A stretch of DNA of 64,000 bases from CAYPTB01 sp964413535 (lineage in GTDB: Bacteria > Planctomycetota > UBA1135 > GCA-002686595): contig CAYPTB010000041.1 in the NCBI GenBank assembly GCA_964413535.1, positions 5,042 to 69,041 of the forward strand, read 5' to 3'. Both the position numbers and the translations under genes were made by a program. How positions within the stretch are numbered: position 1 is the first letter of the stretch; each line of letters opens with the position of its first letter. Under the pieces are notes generated by a model. The model was not told the DNA's origin and did no database searches. It saw only the letters and a program-made list of their open reading frames with translations. Below are positions 16,563 to 25,380 of this stretch, piece after piece.

Positions 16563-17252
16563 ATGAACTACACGCCGCGCACGATCGCGTTCCTCACCGA
16601 TCTGGTGCATCCGCCGCTCACTCCCGATCCGCGGGCCGTCCAGCGGCTGCACAACCGCCAGTTCGAGGGTCCCGATCCCGTCTACAAGAGCTTCCACGTC
16701 ACCCACGAGGGCGCCGTGCTCTCGAATCCCGTGAGCTCGCCGTCGGCGCACTCGTCGGTCTCGTTCACCGCCGATCGCATCCGCTTCCGGGAGGAGCTGA
16801 CGGGCTTGACGGCGGAGGACTTCGCGCAGCGCGTGCGTTCGATCGCGGCGGAGGTCGTCGGGCTGCTGCCGCTCCAGATCTTCACGGCCCAGATCGTGAC
16901 CGTGCGCACGCTCGTGAATCCGCGCCACTTCAGCGACAGCCGCCAGTTCCTGAAGGCCGGCATGTTCGGGTTCGGCAGCGAGATCATGGACTTCGGGCGC
17001 GAGCCCCATCTCTACGGGATACGCATGGTGTTCCCGCCCGGTCCGAACGAGCCGAACGCGCACTCCCTGCGCATCGAGTCGTTCAACTCCGACCCGCGCT
17101 CGGTCTTCGTCGAGAACCAGGCGAGCTTCGGCCCGACGGTCGTCCAGAACGGGCTCGCTTCGATCGAGGAGAACATCGTCGCCGCCTACGGCTTCGTGGT
17201 GGATCGGGCGCTCTCGTTCCTCTCGCACTTCGACGCGCGCCAGGAAGCGTGA
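16563..17252 (+). CDS. conserved-looking hypothetical protein
   Basis: 229 residues, soluble, no signal peptide. I do not recognise the family. The sequence has ordinary composition with regular alternation of strands and helices (FHVTHEGAVLSN, HSSVSFTADRIRFREEL, LQIFTAQIVTVRTLVNP, HLYGIRMVFPP, HSLRIESFNSDPRSVFVENQASF), like an alpha/beta domain. The codon pattern and length argue for a real gene. It starts at ATG 16563, divergent from the SurA-like gene 237 bp away. Its TGA overlaps the GTG start of the next lipoprotein gene (GTGA), which suggests joint expression. Confidence 0.6.
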   Translation: MNYTPRTIAFLTDLVHPPLTPDPRAVQRLHNRQFEGPDPVYKSFHVTHEGAVLSNPVSSPSAHSSVSFTADRIRFREELTGLTAEDFAQRVRSIAAEVVGLLPLQIFTAQIVTVRTLVNPRHFSDSRQFLKAGMFGFGSEIMDFGREPHLYGIRMVFPPGPNEPNAHSLRIESFNSDPRSVFVENQASFGPTVVQNGLASIEENIVAAYGFVVDRALSFLSHFDARQEA

Positions 17253-17986
17253 CCGGCCGAGCGGTAGTACGGAGCCAGTCCAGTTTTTCACTCTTCCGCG
17301 CAAAGCGCATCGACACTCCGGCACGCAGGCATCGGAAGAGTGAAAAACTGGACTGGCTCCGCCTCGCGCTGGCCGCGCTGATCCTGTGCGGGTGCGAGGA
17401 GGGGGAGCAGCGTTCCCGGTCGAGCGAATGGCCTCCCGGAACCGCCGTCCTCGTGTGCGGCGTCGCGATCCCGACGACGGAGGTCGAGCGCGCGGCGGAG
17501 CTCCTGGCGGAGGTCAACCCGGCGTGGACGAGGCGCGCGATGCTGCGCGAGGCGCTGGTGGCGCAGCTCGTCCCTCGCGCTGCCGCACAGAGCGCCTTCG
17601 CGAACGCCGCGGAGCGCGCGCGGGCGCGCCTCGTGCTCGGGCTCGCGGCGCTGCGTACGGCCGCGGCCGACGCGCCCGTTCCCGCGCTCGTCGAGCGGCC
17701 GGCGGCCGGGCTACCCTTCGACCTGTGGAGCGTGGCCCGGGAGCTCCCGCTCGAAGAGTGGCACGGTCCCTTCCTGGGGATCGGACGTTGGTTCGCGTTG
17801 CGCGTCCTCGCCCGCGAGCGGCGTGAGACGCGAGCGCTCGATTCCTACCGGCTCGAGCTCGTCGTCGAGACGTTCGCGCCTCCGTCGACGCGCCCGGAGG
17901 AAATCCTCGCGGACTGCGAGCTCGTCGTCGTGGATCCCGCCTTCGAAGAGCTCGTGCCGCTGTCGTTGCGCAACGCGACGCGGTAA
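17249..17986 (+). CDS. PPIase-like lipoprotein (SurA-N/parvulin-like)
   Basis: 245 residues from the GTG that overlaps the upstream stop. A hydrophobic stretch LRLALAALILCGC ends in a lipobox-like LILC|G at about residue 49, after an unusually long basic n-region. The mature part begins with a unit like SurA-N domains (VLVCGVAIPTTEVERAAELLAE...REALVAQLVPRAAA). The C-terminal part (LEEWHGPFLGIGRWFALRVLARERRE) resembles the end of a parvulin domain. The first codons lie in a perfect 29-bp inverted repeat, so the true start may instead be a CTG near 17349. Likely an envelope folding factor; activity is unproven. Confidence 0.5.
   Translation: MTGRAVVRSQSSFSLFRAKRIDTPARRHRKSEKLDWLRLALAALILCGCEEGEQRSRSSEWPPGTAVLVCGVAIPTTEVERAAELLAEVNPAWTRRAMLREALVAQLVPRAAAQSAFANAAERARARLVLGLAALRTAAADAPVPALVERPAAGLPFDLWSVARELPLEEWHGPFLGIGRWFALRVLARERRETRALDSYRLELVVETFAPPSTRPEEILADCELVVVDPAFEELVPLSLRNATR
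17270..17361. repeat. perfect 29-bp inverted repeat, 34-nt loop
   Basis: Bases 17270-17298 are the exact reverse complement of 17333-17361. Each arm contains a T5 or A5 run (AGTTTTTCACT / AGTGAAAAACT). The structure lies at the junction of the hypothetical gene and the PPIase-like lipoprotein, inside the lipoprotein frame if its GTG start is used. It could be a terminator/attenuator between the genes, an RNA processing site or a small mobile hairpin element. It is far longer than a normal intrinsic terminator and has no U-tract after the right arm. Confidence 0.8.
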
Positions 17987-18000
17987 TACGGAGCCGCGTC
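17977..18000. terminator. short hairpin over the lipoprotein stop codon
   Basis: GACGCGG (17977-17983) pairs with CCGCGTC (17994-18000) across a 10-nt loop that includes the TAA stop and the sequence TACGGAG. It lies between convergent genes (lipoprotein and S41 peptidase). There is no U-tract, so terminator function is only suggested by position. Confidence 0.35.
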
Positions 18001-18035
18001 AAGACGGCTAGCCTGCGACGGGTCGATCGGGTCGC

Positions 18036-20312
18036 TCAGCTCTTCTTGCGCGCGAGGACCTCGATCGCCTTCTCGATGAACTCGTCGCGACCCGCCTTCG
18101 CGCCTTCGAGGGTCCGCTGCGCGGGCGTGGTCGGCGCGATTCCCACGCCGTGGATCCCTTGGCGGCTGGGGGGGACGGCGTCCGTCGCCGTCCATTCCAG
18201 GCGATAGCCGCCGGGCAGGACGATCCGGTTCGTGAGCCCGATCGTGCCCCCCGTCGGCTCGCCGACGATCTCGCCCAAGCGATGATCCCGCACGAGCACG
18301 AGCAGCGCCTCCGCTTCGCCGACGACCGAGCCGTCCGCGAGGAAGGCCACCGCCCCTCCGAGCTGCGGCGCGACGGGCGCGATCTTACCCGACACGTCCT
18401 TCCACTCGAGCTTGTCGGCGTCGGGTCGCTTCGCGATCGGGATGCGCCAGGTGACGTCGCGCACGGGTTTCTGGACGAGGTGCGCGATCAGTGCGCCGCG
18501 CGACAGGCCGCGCAGCCCGTCGCGCAGATCGAAGACGACTCCCTTGGCATCCGCCAGGCCCGCGATCACCTCCGCGACGCTGGAGTCGCGCACGCGCGAC
18601 AGGTCGACGTAGCGGATGCCGGACGCGATCTCGGCCAGGACCGCGGGCCGGCCGTGCGTGATCACGGGCCGCGCGAACTCGTCCTTGTAGTCGATGTCGA
18701 CGCCGCGACCGGCCGTGGTGTTGATGCGCATCTGGACCGGCTCGAGTCGCTTGCGCCGCAGCATCGACTCGAGAGCGCGCGCGCGGATGCGCTGCGTGGT
18801 CGCCCCCGCGAACAAGCTGCACTCCTCGAGGAGCGCCTTCTCCGCCGCGAGCTTGCCTACGCGCAGGACGACGTCGCCGCGTCCGATGCCGATCTTCGAG
18901 CGCTCGTCCGAAGCGATGGCCGTGACCACCAGCTTCTCCTCGATCCACTCCCAGCGGACAGGAACGCTGCTCTCGCGCCAGTCGCTGCGATGTTGCACGG
19001 ACGCCTGACCGTCGAAGGTCTCGGCCACCATTCGGCGCAGCGCCGCGAGGAGCTCGCCTTCGTCCTTGGCTTGCGCCGCGCCGCGGATCGCCGTCTCGAG
19101 CGCGACTTGCCAGTCGGCGGACTTCTTGTCCATCAACGGTGCGAAGTACTCGAGCACGTCCCAACCGAGGAGCACGGCGGCGATGCGCGTGGCGCGATCG
19201 TCGGTCGTCATGGCAGTGGCCGAATCGTGCGCCTCCTCCTGCACGGCGGCCGGCGAGTCCGCATGCGGAAGGGTGCCCTCGGCGTCGGCGAAGAGCGTGG
19301 TGGGCAGCCGCGCCAGCACGGAGGCTCCGATGTCGTAGTCCTTCGGCTTCTGCGGCCGCGCGAAGCCGATCGGCACGCGTCCCTCCCAGGGAACCGACTC
19401 GCGCCCGCTCGAGAAACCGTGGGGCGCGCCGCCCGTGTCGAGCCCCTCGTGGACGCAGCGCACGATGGAATGACCCGGCCCGTTCGGCTCGTCCAGCGCC
19501 GGGGAAGGCCTGTCGGGGACCCGCCCCTTCGCGAACAGGCGCAGCGTGGGAGCGACGGCCGAGAAGTGGTCTTGGAGCGTTGCCGCGAGCTCGATCGAAC
19601 CCTCGGCCTGCTCGGCGAGGACCACGCTCGAGCGCGCGAGCGCCGACCAATCCGCCGCGGCGACCTGATCGGACGGGTGGAAGTAGCGCAGGAAGGCGAG
19701 GAGCCGGCCGAGCGCCGCGAGGTTGGTGACCGCGCGATCGTCGAGCTCCGCTGGCGGAAGGACCTCGAGCTTCGGCAGATCTCCAAGGATCCCGAGCTCG
19801 ATGGCGTCGACGAGCACGCGCCCGCGCCCACTGTGGACGACGCCGAGCTCGAGCAGCGCGAGGTCGGCGGCGACGCCCCCCGTCACTTCGTAGATCGCCC
19901 AATCGGGACCGTGGATGGGCTCGTCCGAGGTGCCGGCCACGAGCGAGCTCCGGCCGGCCTTGGTCTCGCCGCGCAGCAGGATGCGCGCGCTGGTGCCGGG
20001 ATCCAGGACGCGCACGGCGGCGCGCAGGAAGACGCGCTTGCCGCGATAGGGACCGGCGTCGATGGGGTGGTAGAGCTTGCCCGATCCGGCGGGCTCGCCC
20101 TCGCCCTCGCCCTCGAAGAAGAGCTTCATGCAGTACCTGCCCTCGAAGGGCGCGTCGAGCGCGACGCTGCCCCGATATCCCTCCTCGTAGCCGAAGCCGT
20201 CGAGCTTCCAGGTCGCGGGCAGCTTGCCGCCGGGAAGGTTCTCGAACGTGGAGCGGAAGCCGGGTCCGTCTCCGGCCAACGACACGGCGAGCGTGAGTGC
20301 GATCTCGAGCAT
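18036..20312 (-). CDS. S41-family (tricorn/IRBP-like) peptidase homologue, probably catalytically altered
   Basis: 758 residues with a signal peptide (MLEIALTLAVSLAG). The N-terminal ~180 residues look like a carbohydrate-binding or jelly-roll domain (FENLPGGKLPATWK...GRYCMKLFFEGEG). The C-terminal half has the S41 order: a helical region, a PDZ-like stretch, YVDLSRVRDSSVAEVIAGLADAKGVVFDLRDGLRG, then the nucleophile block VAFLADGSVVGEAEALL and VGEPTGGTIG. In family members that block reads S-A-A-E or S-A-S-E; here the serine position is Gly665. A strong Shine-Dalgarno (GGAGAAGGAC) precedes the ATG. It may be a non-catalytic or differently acting relative. Confidence 0.7.
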   Translation of the reverse strand: MLEIALTLAVSLAGDGPGFRSTFENLPGGKLPATWKLDGFGYEEGYRGSVALDAPFEGRYCMKLFFEGEGEGEPAGSGKLYHPIDAGPYRGKRVFLRAAVRVLDPGTSARILLRGETKAGRSSLVAGTSDEPIHGPDWAIYEVTGGVAADLALLELGVVHSGRGRVLVDAIELGILGDLPKLEVLPPAELDDRAVTNLAALGRLLAFLRYFHPSDQVAAADWSALARSSVVLAEQAEGSIELAATLQDHFSAVAPTLRLFAKGRVPDRPSPALDEPNGPGHSIVRCVHEGLDTGGAPHGFSSGRESVPWEGRVPIGFARPQKPKDYDIGASVLARLPTTLFADAEGTLPHADSPAAVQEEAHDSATAMTTDDRATRIAAVLLGWDVLEYFAPLMDKKSADWQVALETAIRGAAQAKDEGELLAALRRMVAETFDGQASVQHRSDWRESSVPVRWEWIEEKLVVTAIASDERSKIGIGRGDVVLRVGKLAAEKALLEECSLFAGATTQRIRARALESMLRRKRLEPVQMRINTTAGRGVDIDYKDEFARPVITHGRPAVLAEIASGIRYVDLSRVRDSSVAEVIAGLADAKGVVFDLRDGLRGLSRGALIAHLVQKPVRDVTWRIPIAKRPDADKLEWKDVSGKIAPVAPQLGGAVAFLADGSVVGEAEALLVLVRDHRLGEIVGEPTGGTIGLTNRIVLPGGYRLEWTATDAVPPSRQGIHGVGIAPTTPAQRTLEGAKAGRDEFIEKAIEVLARKKS

Positions 20313-20525
20313 GTCCTTCTCCTCACTTCGAGCGATCGGCGCCTCCGCGGCGAACCCAACGAGGCCGGGGACGTCGCGAGTCCCCTAGTCTCCCTCGGTG
20401 CGGCCGGTATCGGAACGGCTCGGGACCGATCGTGTTGGTCGATTCCCGGAGATGCCTCTTTCGATGCCGCTCCGGCGCGCCGCGCGCTCGCCCCTGCGCT
20501 CGCCCGTGCGCTAAGGTGAGCGGCC

Positions 20526-21356
20526 ATGCAGCCGTCTTTCGAGGTCAGGGGCCTCGCCGTGGTCCTGCTCGCTCTCTCGGCGTGCCGCTCGGCTCCTCCT
20601 CTGAGCTCGGCCGGCGCCTCGAGCCCATTGGATGTGCGGGACACGGATGTGCGGGACGCGCGAAGCGCCGAAGCTCGTGCGGCGACCCCGATGGAGGGAG
20701 ACGCCGATCCCGTCGCGGCGGAGGTCGCCGAGCGCGTGCTGGCGCGCCTGGGGGGCCGCGCCGCCTGGGATCGGGCGCGCTACGTGAGCTGGGTGTTCTT
20801 CGGCGGCAGACGCCACCTGTGGGACAAGTGGACGGGCGACGTCCGCATCGACGACTCGGAGCGCGAGCTCACGATCTCGATGAACCTGCACACGCGCGCG
20901 GGAGGCGTGCGCGTCGCCGGGCGCGAGGTGGAAGATCCCGCACTCGCGGCCGAATGGCTCGACAAGGGCTATCGCTGGTGGATCAACGACTCCTACTGGA
21001 TGTTCATGCCCTACAAGCTGCGCGATCCCGGCGTGCACCTGCGCTCGTTGGGCGACGGCGTCCTCTCGGCCGACGGTCGCCCCGCACACGTACTCGAGCT
21101 CACGTTCGAGGGCGTGGGCGTCACGCCCGAGAACCGTTACGTGGTCTTTGTCGCGGACGACACCGACCTGGTCGAGCAATGGGACTACTTCGCGACGGCC
21201 GCCGATCACGAGCCCAAGTTCGCGCGGCCCTGGACGGGTTGGACGCCGCACGCGGGAAGCTTCGGCGAGATCTGGCTGCCGCACGGCGGCGAGGGCGACG
21301 ACGACTGGTCGGTCACCGTCCACGAGGAGATCGACGACGGCGTCTTCGGACGCTGA
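20526..21356 (+). CDS. secreted lipoprotein, function unknown
   Basis: 276 residues. The N-terminus MQPSFEVRGLAVVLLALSAC has a lipobox (ALSA|C) at residue 20. The mature part starts with a Ser/Asp-rich linker and then a domain rich in Trp and Tyr (YVSWVFFGGRRHLWDKWTGDVRI, YRWWINDSYWMFMPYKLRDPG, DGRPAHVLELTFEGVGVTPENRYVVFVADDTD, VEQWDYFATAAD). Alternating strands with W/Y at strand ends resemble LolA/LolB-like half-barrels that bind lipids, but I cannot assign it. AAGGTGAG upstream serves as ribosome-binding site. It converges on pntB with a 6-bp gap. Confidence 0.65.
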   Translation: MQPSFEVRGLAVVLLALSACRSAPPLSSAGASSPLDVRDTDVRDARSAEARAATPMEGDADPVAAEVAERVLARLGGRAAWDRARYVSWVFFGGRRHLWDKWTGDVRIDDSERELTISMNLHTRAGGVRVAGREVEDPALAAEWLDKGYRWWINDSYWMFMPYKLRDPGVHLRSLGDGVLSADGRPAHVLELTFEGVGVTPENRYVVFVADDTDLVEQWDYFATAADHEPKFARPWTGWTPHAGSFGEIWLPHGGEGDDDWSVTVHEEIDDGVFGR

Positions 21357-21362
21357 TCGGAA

Positions 21363-22843
<1,481 letters not shown>

Positions 22844-22847
<4 letters not shown>

Positions 22848-23185
22848 GCCTGCGAATCCTTCTTGGAACCGTCGCGGCGGCCGAACATCCCGAGCATGCG
22901 GTCGGTCACGACGAAGCCGCCCACGACGTTGACCATCGCCGTGACGATCGCGAGGAACCCGAACAGCTTGCCGAGCACGGGGAAATCCGTCGCCACGCAC
23001 GCCAGGGCGCCGACGATGGTGATTCCGCTGATCGCGTTCGCGCCGGACATGAGCGGCGTGTGCAAGGTCGGCGGAACCTTCGCGATCAACTCGAAGCCCG
23101 TGAAGATCGAGAGGAACAGGATCCACAGGCCGATCACGATGAACGGCACTCCGCTCGACTCTCCCGAGAGCAGCGCGATGGTCAT
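22844..23185 (-). CDS. pntAb: NAD(P) transhydrogenase subunit alpha, membrane part (split alpha 2)
   Basis: 113 residues with three hydrophobic helices, corresponding to the membrane C-terminus of the E. coli alpha subunit. The conserved FTGFELIAKVPPTLHTPLMSGANAISGI is intact, followed by TAMVNVVGGFVVTDRML. In this genome it is a separate gene, as in Rhodospirillum-type three-subunit enzymes. The ATG overlaps the pntAa TGA (ATGA) and its own stop overlaps the pntB start, so the three genes are one coupled operon. Confidence 0.95.
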
Positions 23186-24327
23186 CTCGAGGTCACTCCT
23201 TCGCCCTGCGCCACGGCCGTCGGCTCGTGACGGATCTCACCGTCCTTCACGAGCAGGCAGCCAGCGAGGACTTCGTCCTGGAACTCGCGCGACAGCGTCC
23301 CGCCCTCGCCGAGCATCAGCTTGCAGAGTGCATGGACGTTTCTGGCGTAGAGCAGACTGGCGTGCGCGGGAACGGTCGTCGGTAGGTCGGCGATCCCCAC
23401 GATGGTCACACCGCAACGCTCGACGATCTCGCCCGCGGCGCTGAGCGAGCAATTGCCCCCCGTCTCGACGGCGAGATCGACGATCACGGATCCCGGCGAC
23501 ATCGAGCGCACCATCTCCTCGTCGACCAGCTTGGGCGCCGGCCGACCCGGGATCAGCGCGGTGGTGATCACGACGTCGGCGCCTGCCACGCGCTTGCGCA
23601 CTTCTTCGCGCTGTCGGCGCAGGAAGTCCTCGCTCTGCTCCTTCGCGTAGCCGCCCGAGCCTTCCATGTCCGCGGCTCCGGGCACGTCGATGAAGCGCGC
23701 GCCCAGGCTCTCGACCTGCTCCTTGGCGGCGAGCCGGACATCGGTGGCCTCGACCGTGCAGCCGAGGCGCCGGGCGGTCGCGATGGCTTGCAAGCCCGCG
23801 ACGCCCGCGCCGAAGACGACGACCTTCGCGGGCGGGATCGTTCCCGCGGCGGTCATCAGCAAGGGGCAGAGCTTGGGCAGGTGGCTCGCCGCGAGCAGGA
23901 CGGCCTTGTAGCCGGCCACGGTCGCTTGCGAGGAGAGCGCATCCATCGGTTGGGCGCGGCTGATGCGCGGCACGAGATCCATGGCCAGCCAGGCGAACCC
24001 GCGCTCGCGCGCCCGCGCGACGACATCGGGATGGATGGCGGGCCAGGCGAAGGCGACGAGCGTGCTCGCCGCGCCGATCGCATCGCACTCCTCCGGGGTC
24101 GGCGGCTGGACCTTGACGATCAGGTCCGCGCGCGAATAGGCCGTGCGATCGCAGATCCGGGCCCCGGCGGCCTCGAAGTCCGGGTCGGCGATCCGGGCGG
24201 CGCTTCCCGCACCCTTCTCGACCAGGACCTCGAGCCCCGCCTTCACGAAGCGCTTGACGGTGTCGGGAGTGGCGGCGACGCGGGTTTCGCCGGGTCGGGT
24301 CTCGCTGGGGACGAACAGGGTGGGCAT
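23182..24327 (-). CDS. pntAa: NAD(P) transhydrogenase subunit alpha, NAD-binding part (split alpha 1)
   Basis: 381 residues, soluble domain I. Key features: RVAATPDTVKRFVKAGLEVLVEKGAG near the N-terminus, the NAD-binding KVVVFGAGVAGLQAIATARRLGCTVEATDVR, and GSVIVDLAVETGGNCSLS. RQREEVRKRVAGADVVITTALIPGRPAPKLV is the mobile-loop region. It resembles alanine dehydrogenase by fold, but the directly following pntAb and pntB settle the call. ATG at 24327 is the first start ahead of the conserved part. The upstream ~240 bp (24328-24568) hold a G+C-rich imperfect dyad near 24367-24395 and no gene that I can see. Confidence 0.95.
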   Translation of the reverse strand: MPTLFVPSETRPGETRVAATPDTVKRFVKAGLEVLVEKGAGSAARIADPDFEAAGARICDRTAYSRADLIVKVQPPTPEECDAIGAASTLVAFAWPAIHPDVVARARERGFAWLAMDLVPRISRAQPMDALSSQATVAGYKAVLLAASHLPKLCPLLMTAAGTIPPAKVVVFGAGVAGLQAIATARRLGCTVEATDVRLAAKEQVESLGARFIDVPGAADMEGSGGYAKEQSEDFLRRQREEVRKRVAGADVVITTALIPGRPAPKLVDEEMVRSMSPGSVIVDLAVETGGNCSLSAAGEIVERCGVTIVGIADLPTTVPAHASLLYARNVHALCKLMLGEGGTLSREFQDEVLAGCLLVKDGEIRHEPTAVAQGEGVTSR

Positions 24328-24568
24328 GGCACGTCGGTCGGGTTCGGAGGGCGAAGAGTCTAACGAGCCCGCGCCCCGGGCCGGGCGCGCGGGACGGAAA
24401 GATCCGTGCCGGGCGCGGGAGATCGGCCCATGGCGGACGACGCTCCGCAGAGCGCGCCGTCGGCTCGCTCCCGGCGGCGCCGAGGACTGCGCGAATTCGT
24501 TTCGCAGCGGGCGTTGCCGCGGCCGTCCGGCTCGGGACACGCGCGTCGGATCGCGACTCGAACCGCCC

Positions 24569-25339
24569 TCAGCCCGCGAACAGAAAGTCGCTCTCTTTCG
24601 ACCAGACCGTGAACCGATAGAGCGGCACGAGCCTGACCACCTCCGCGAGCATCCCCTCCGGTACACGCTCCCCGAACGCCGCCTGGCGGGCGGAGGCAGG
24701 TGCCGGAAGCCGCGATTCAACGGTCAACGCATGCTCACCGGGCTTGTAGTACTTCAGGAACTCTTCGATCCGCTCGGAGGTGAGGGACCCGCACGTCCAC
24801 TCCCCCTTCCAATCGTGCAAGTGCAGGCGAAACCCCGCGAGGCCGTTGAGCAGTCGCAACCATTCGCTCGTCCCCTCGCGAGCGAGACGGTTCACGAGGT
24901 TCTGTCCGTCGTACCAGCTCTCCGAGCGCAGGCGAAGGCTGACTTCGAGCGCGTCCTCCTCGATCGCCAGGCACAGGTACGCGTTGCGGTACGCGGCGTC
25001 CAGGTCCTTCGCCAGCTCCGTCCCGATCACGCTCTTCAGCCTCTTCTTCTCGGCCTTGCCGCGACACAGGTAGGCCCAGATGCGCCGCACGCGCATGTGG
25101 TTGAAGACCGTCGGGTTGTGGAGGCTCGTGCGAGCGTCCAGGACGACGCCGCGGTCGGCGCAGAGCGCCACCGCCTGCCGCGCGAGCGCGCCGAGCTTGC
25201 GACGCGTGACGAGGCGTCGGTCGCTGTACTGCGGGTCGGTCGCGCAGGCCGGGGACAGCGCGTGGAAGTCTCCTTCTTCGAAGGCGACCGAGCCGGTCAG
25301 AGGGGCGGGTTCGGTGTCGCGGGGAGCGGCCGAAGTCAT
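24569..25339 (-). CDS. hypothetical protein
   Basis: 256 residues, soluble, start ATG at 25339. I do not recognise a family. The N-terminal ~25 residues look disordered. The rest is rich in charged helices (VTRRKLGALARQAVALCADRG, KAEKKRLKSVIGTELAKDLDAAYRNAYLC) followed by strands (ALEVSLRLRSESWYDG, FRLHLHDWKGEWTCG), which suggests a two-part alpha/beta protein. It is divergent from the kinase gene, whose ATG is only about 40 bp away, so the two promoters must overlap. The compact intergenic space and its position suggest it may be connected with the kinase. Confidence 0.55.
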   Translation of the reverse strand: MTSAAPRDTEPAPLTGSVAFEEGDFHALSPACATDPQYSDRRLVTRRKLGALARQAVALCADRGVVLDARTSLHNPTVFNHMRVRRIWAYLCRGKAEKKRLKSVIGTELAKDLDAAYRNAYLCLAIEEDALEVSLRLRSESWYDGQNLVNRLAREGTSEWLRLLNGLAGFRLHLHDWKGEWTCGSLTSERIEEFLKYYKPGEHALTVESRLPAPASARQAAFGERVPEGMLAEVVRLVPLYRFTVWSKESDFLFAG

Positions 25340-25380
25340 CGGTCCATTGTGCGCGCTACCTGCGCGCCGGAGCCAGTAGA

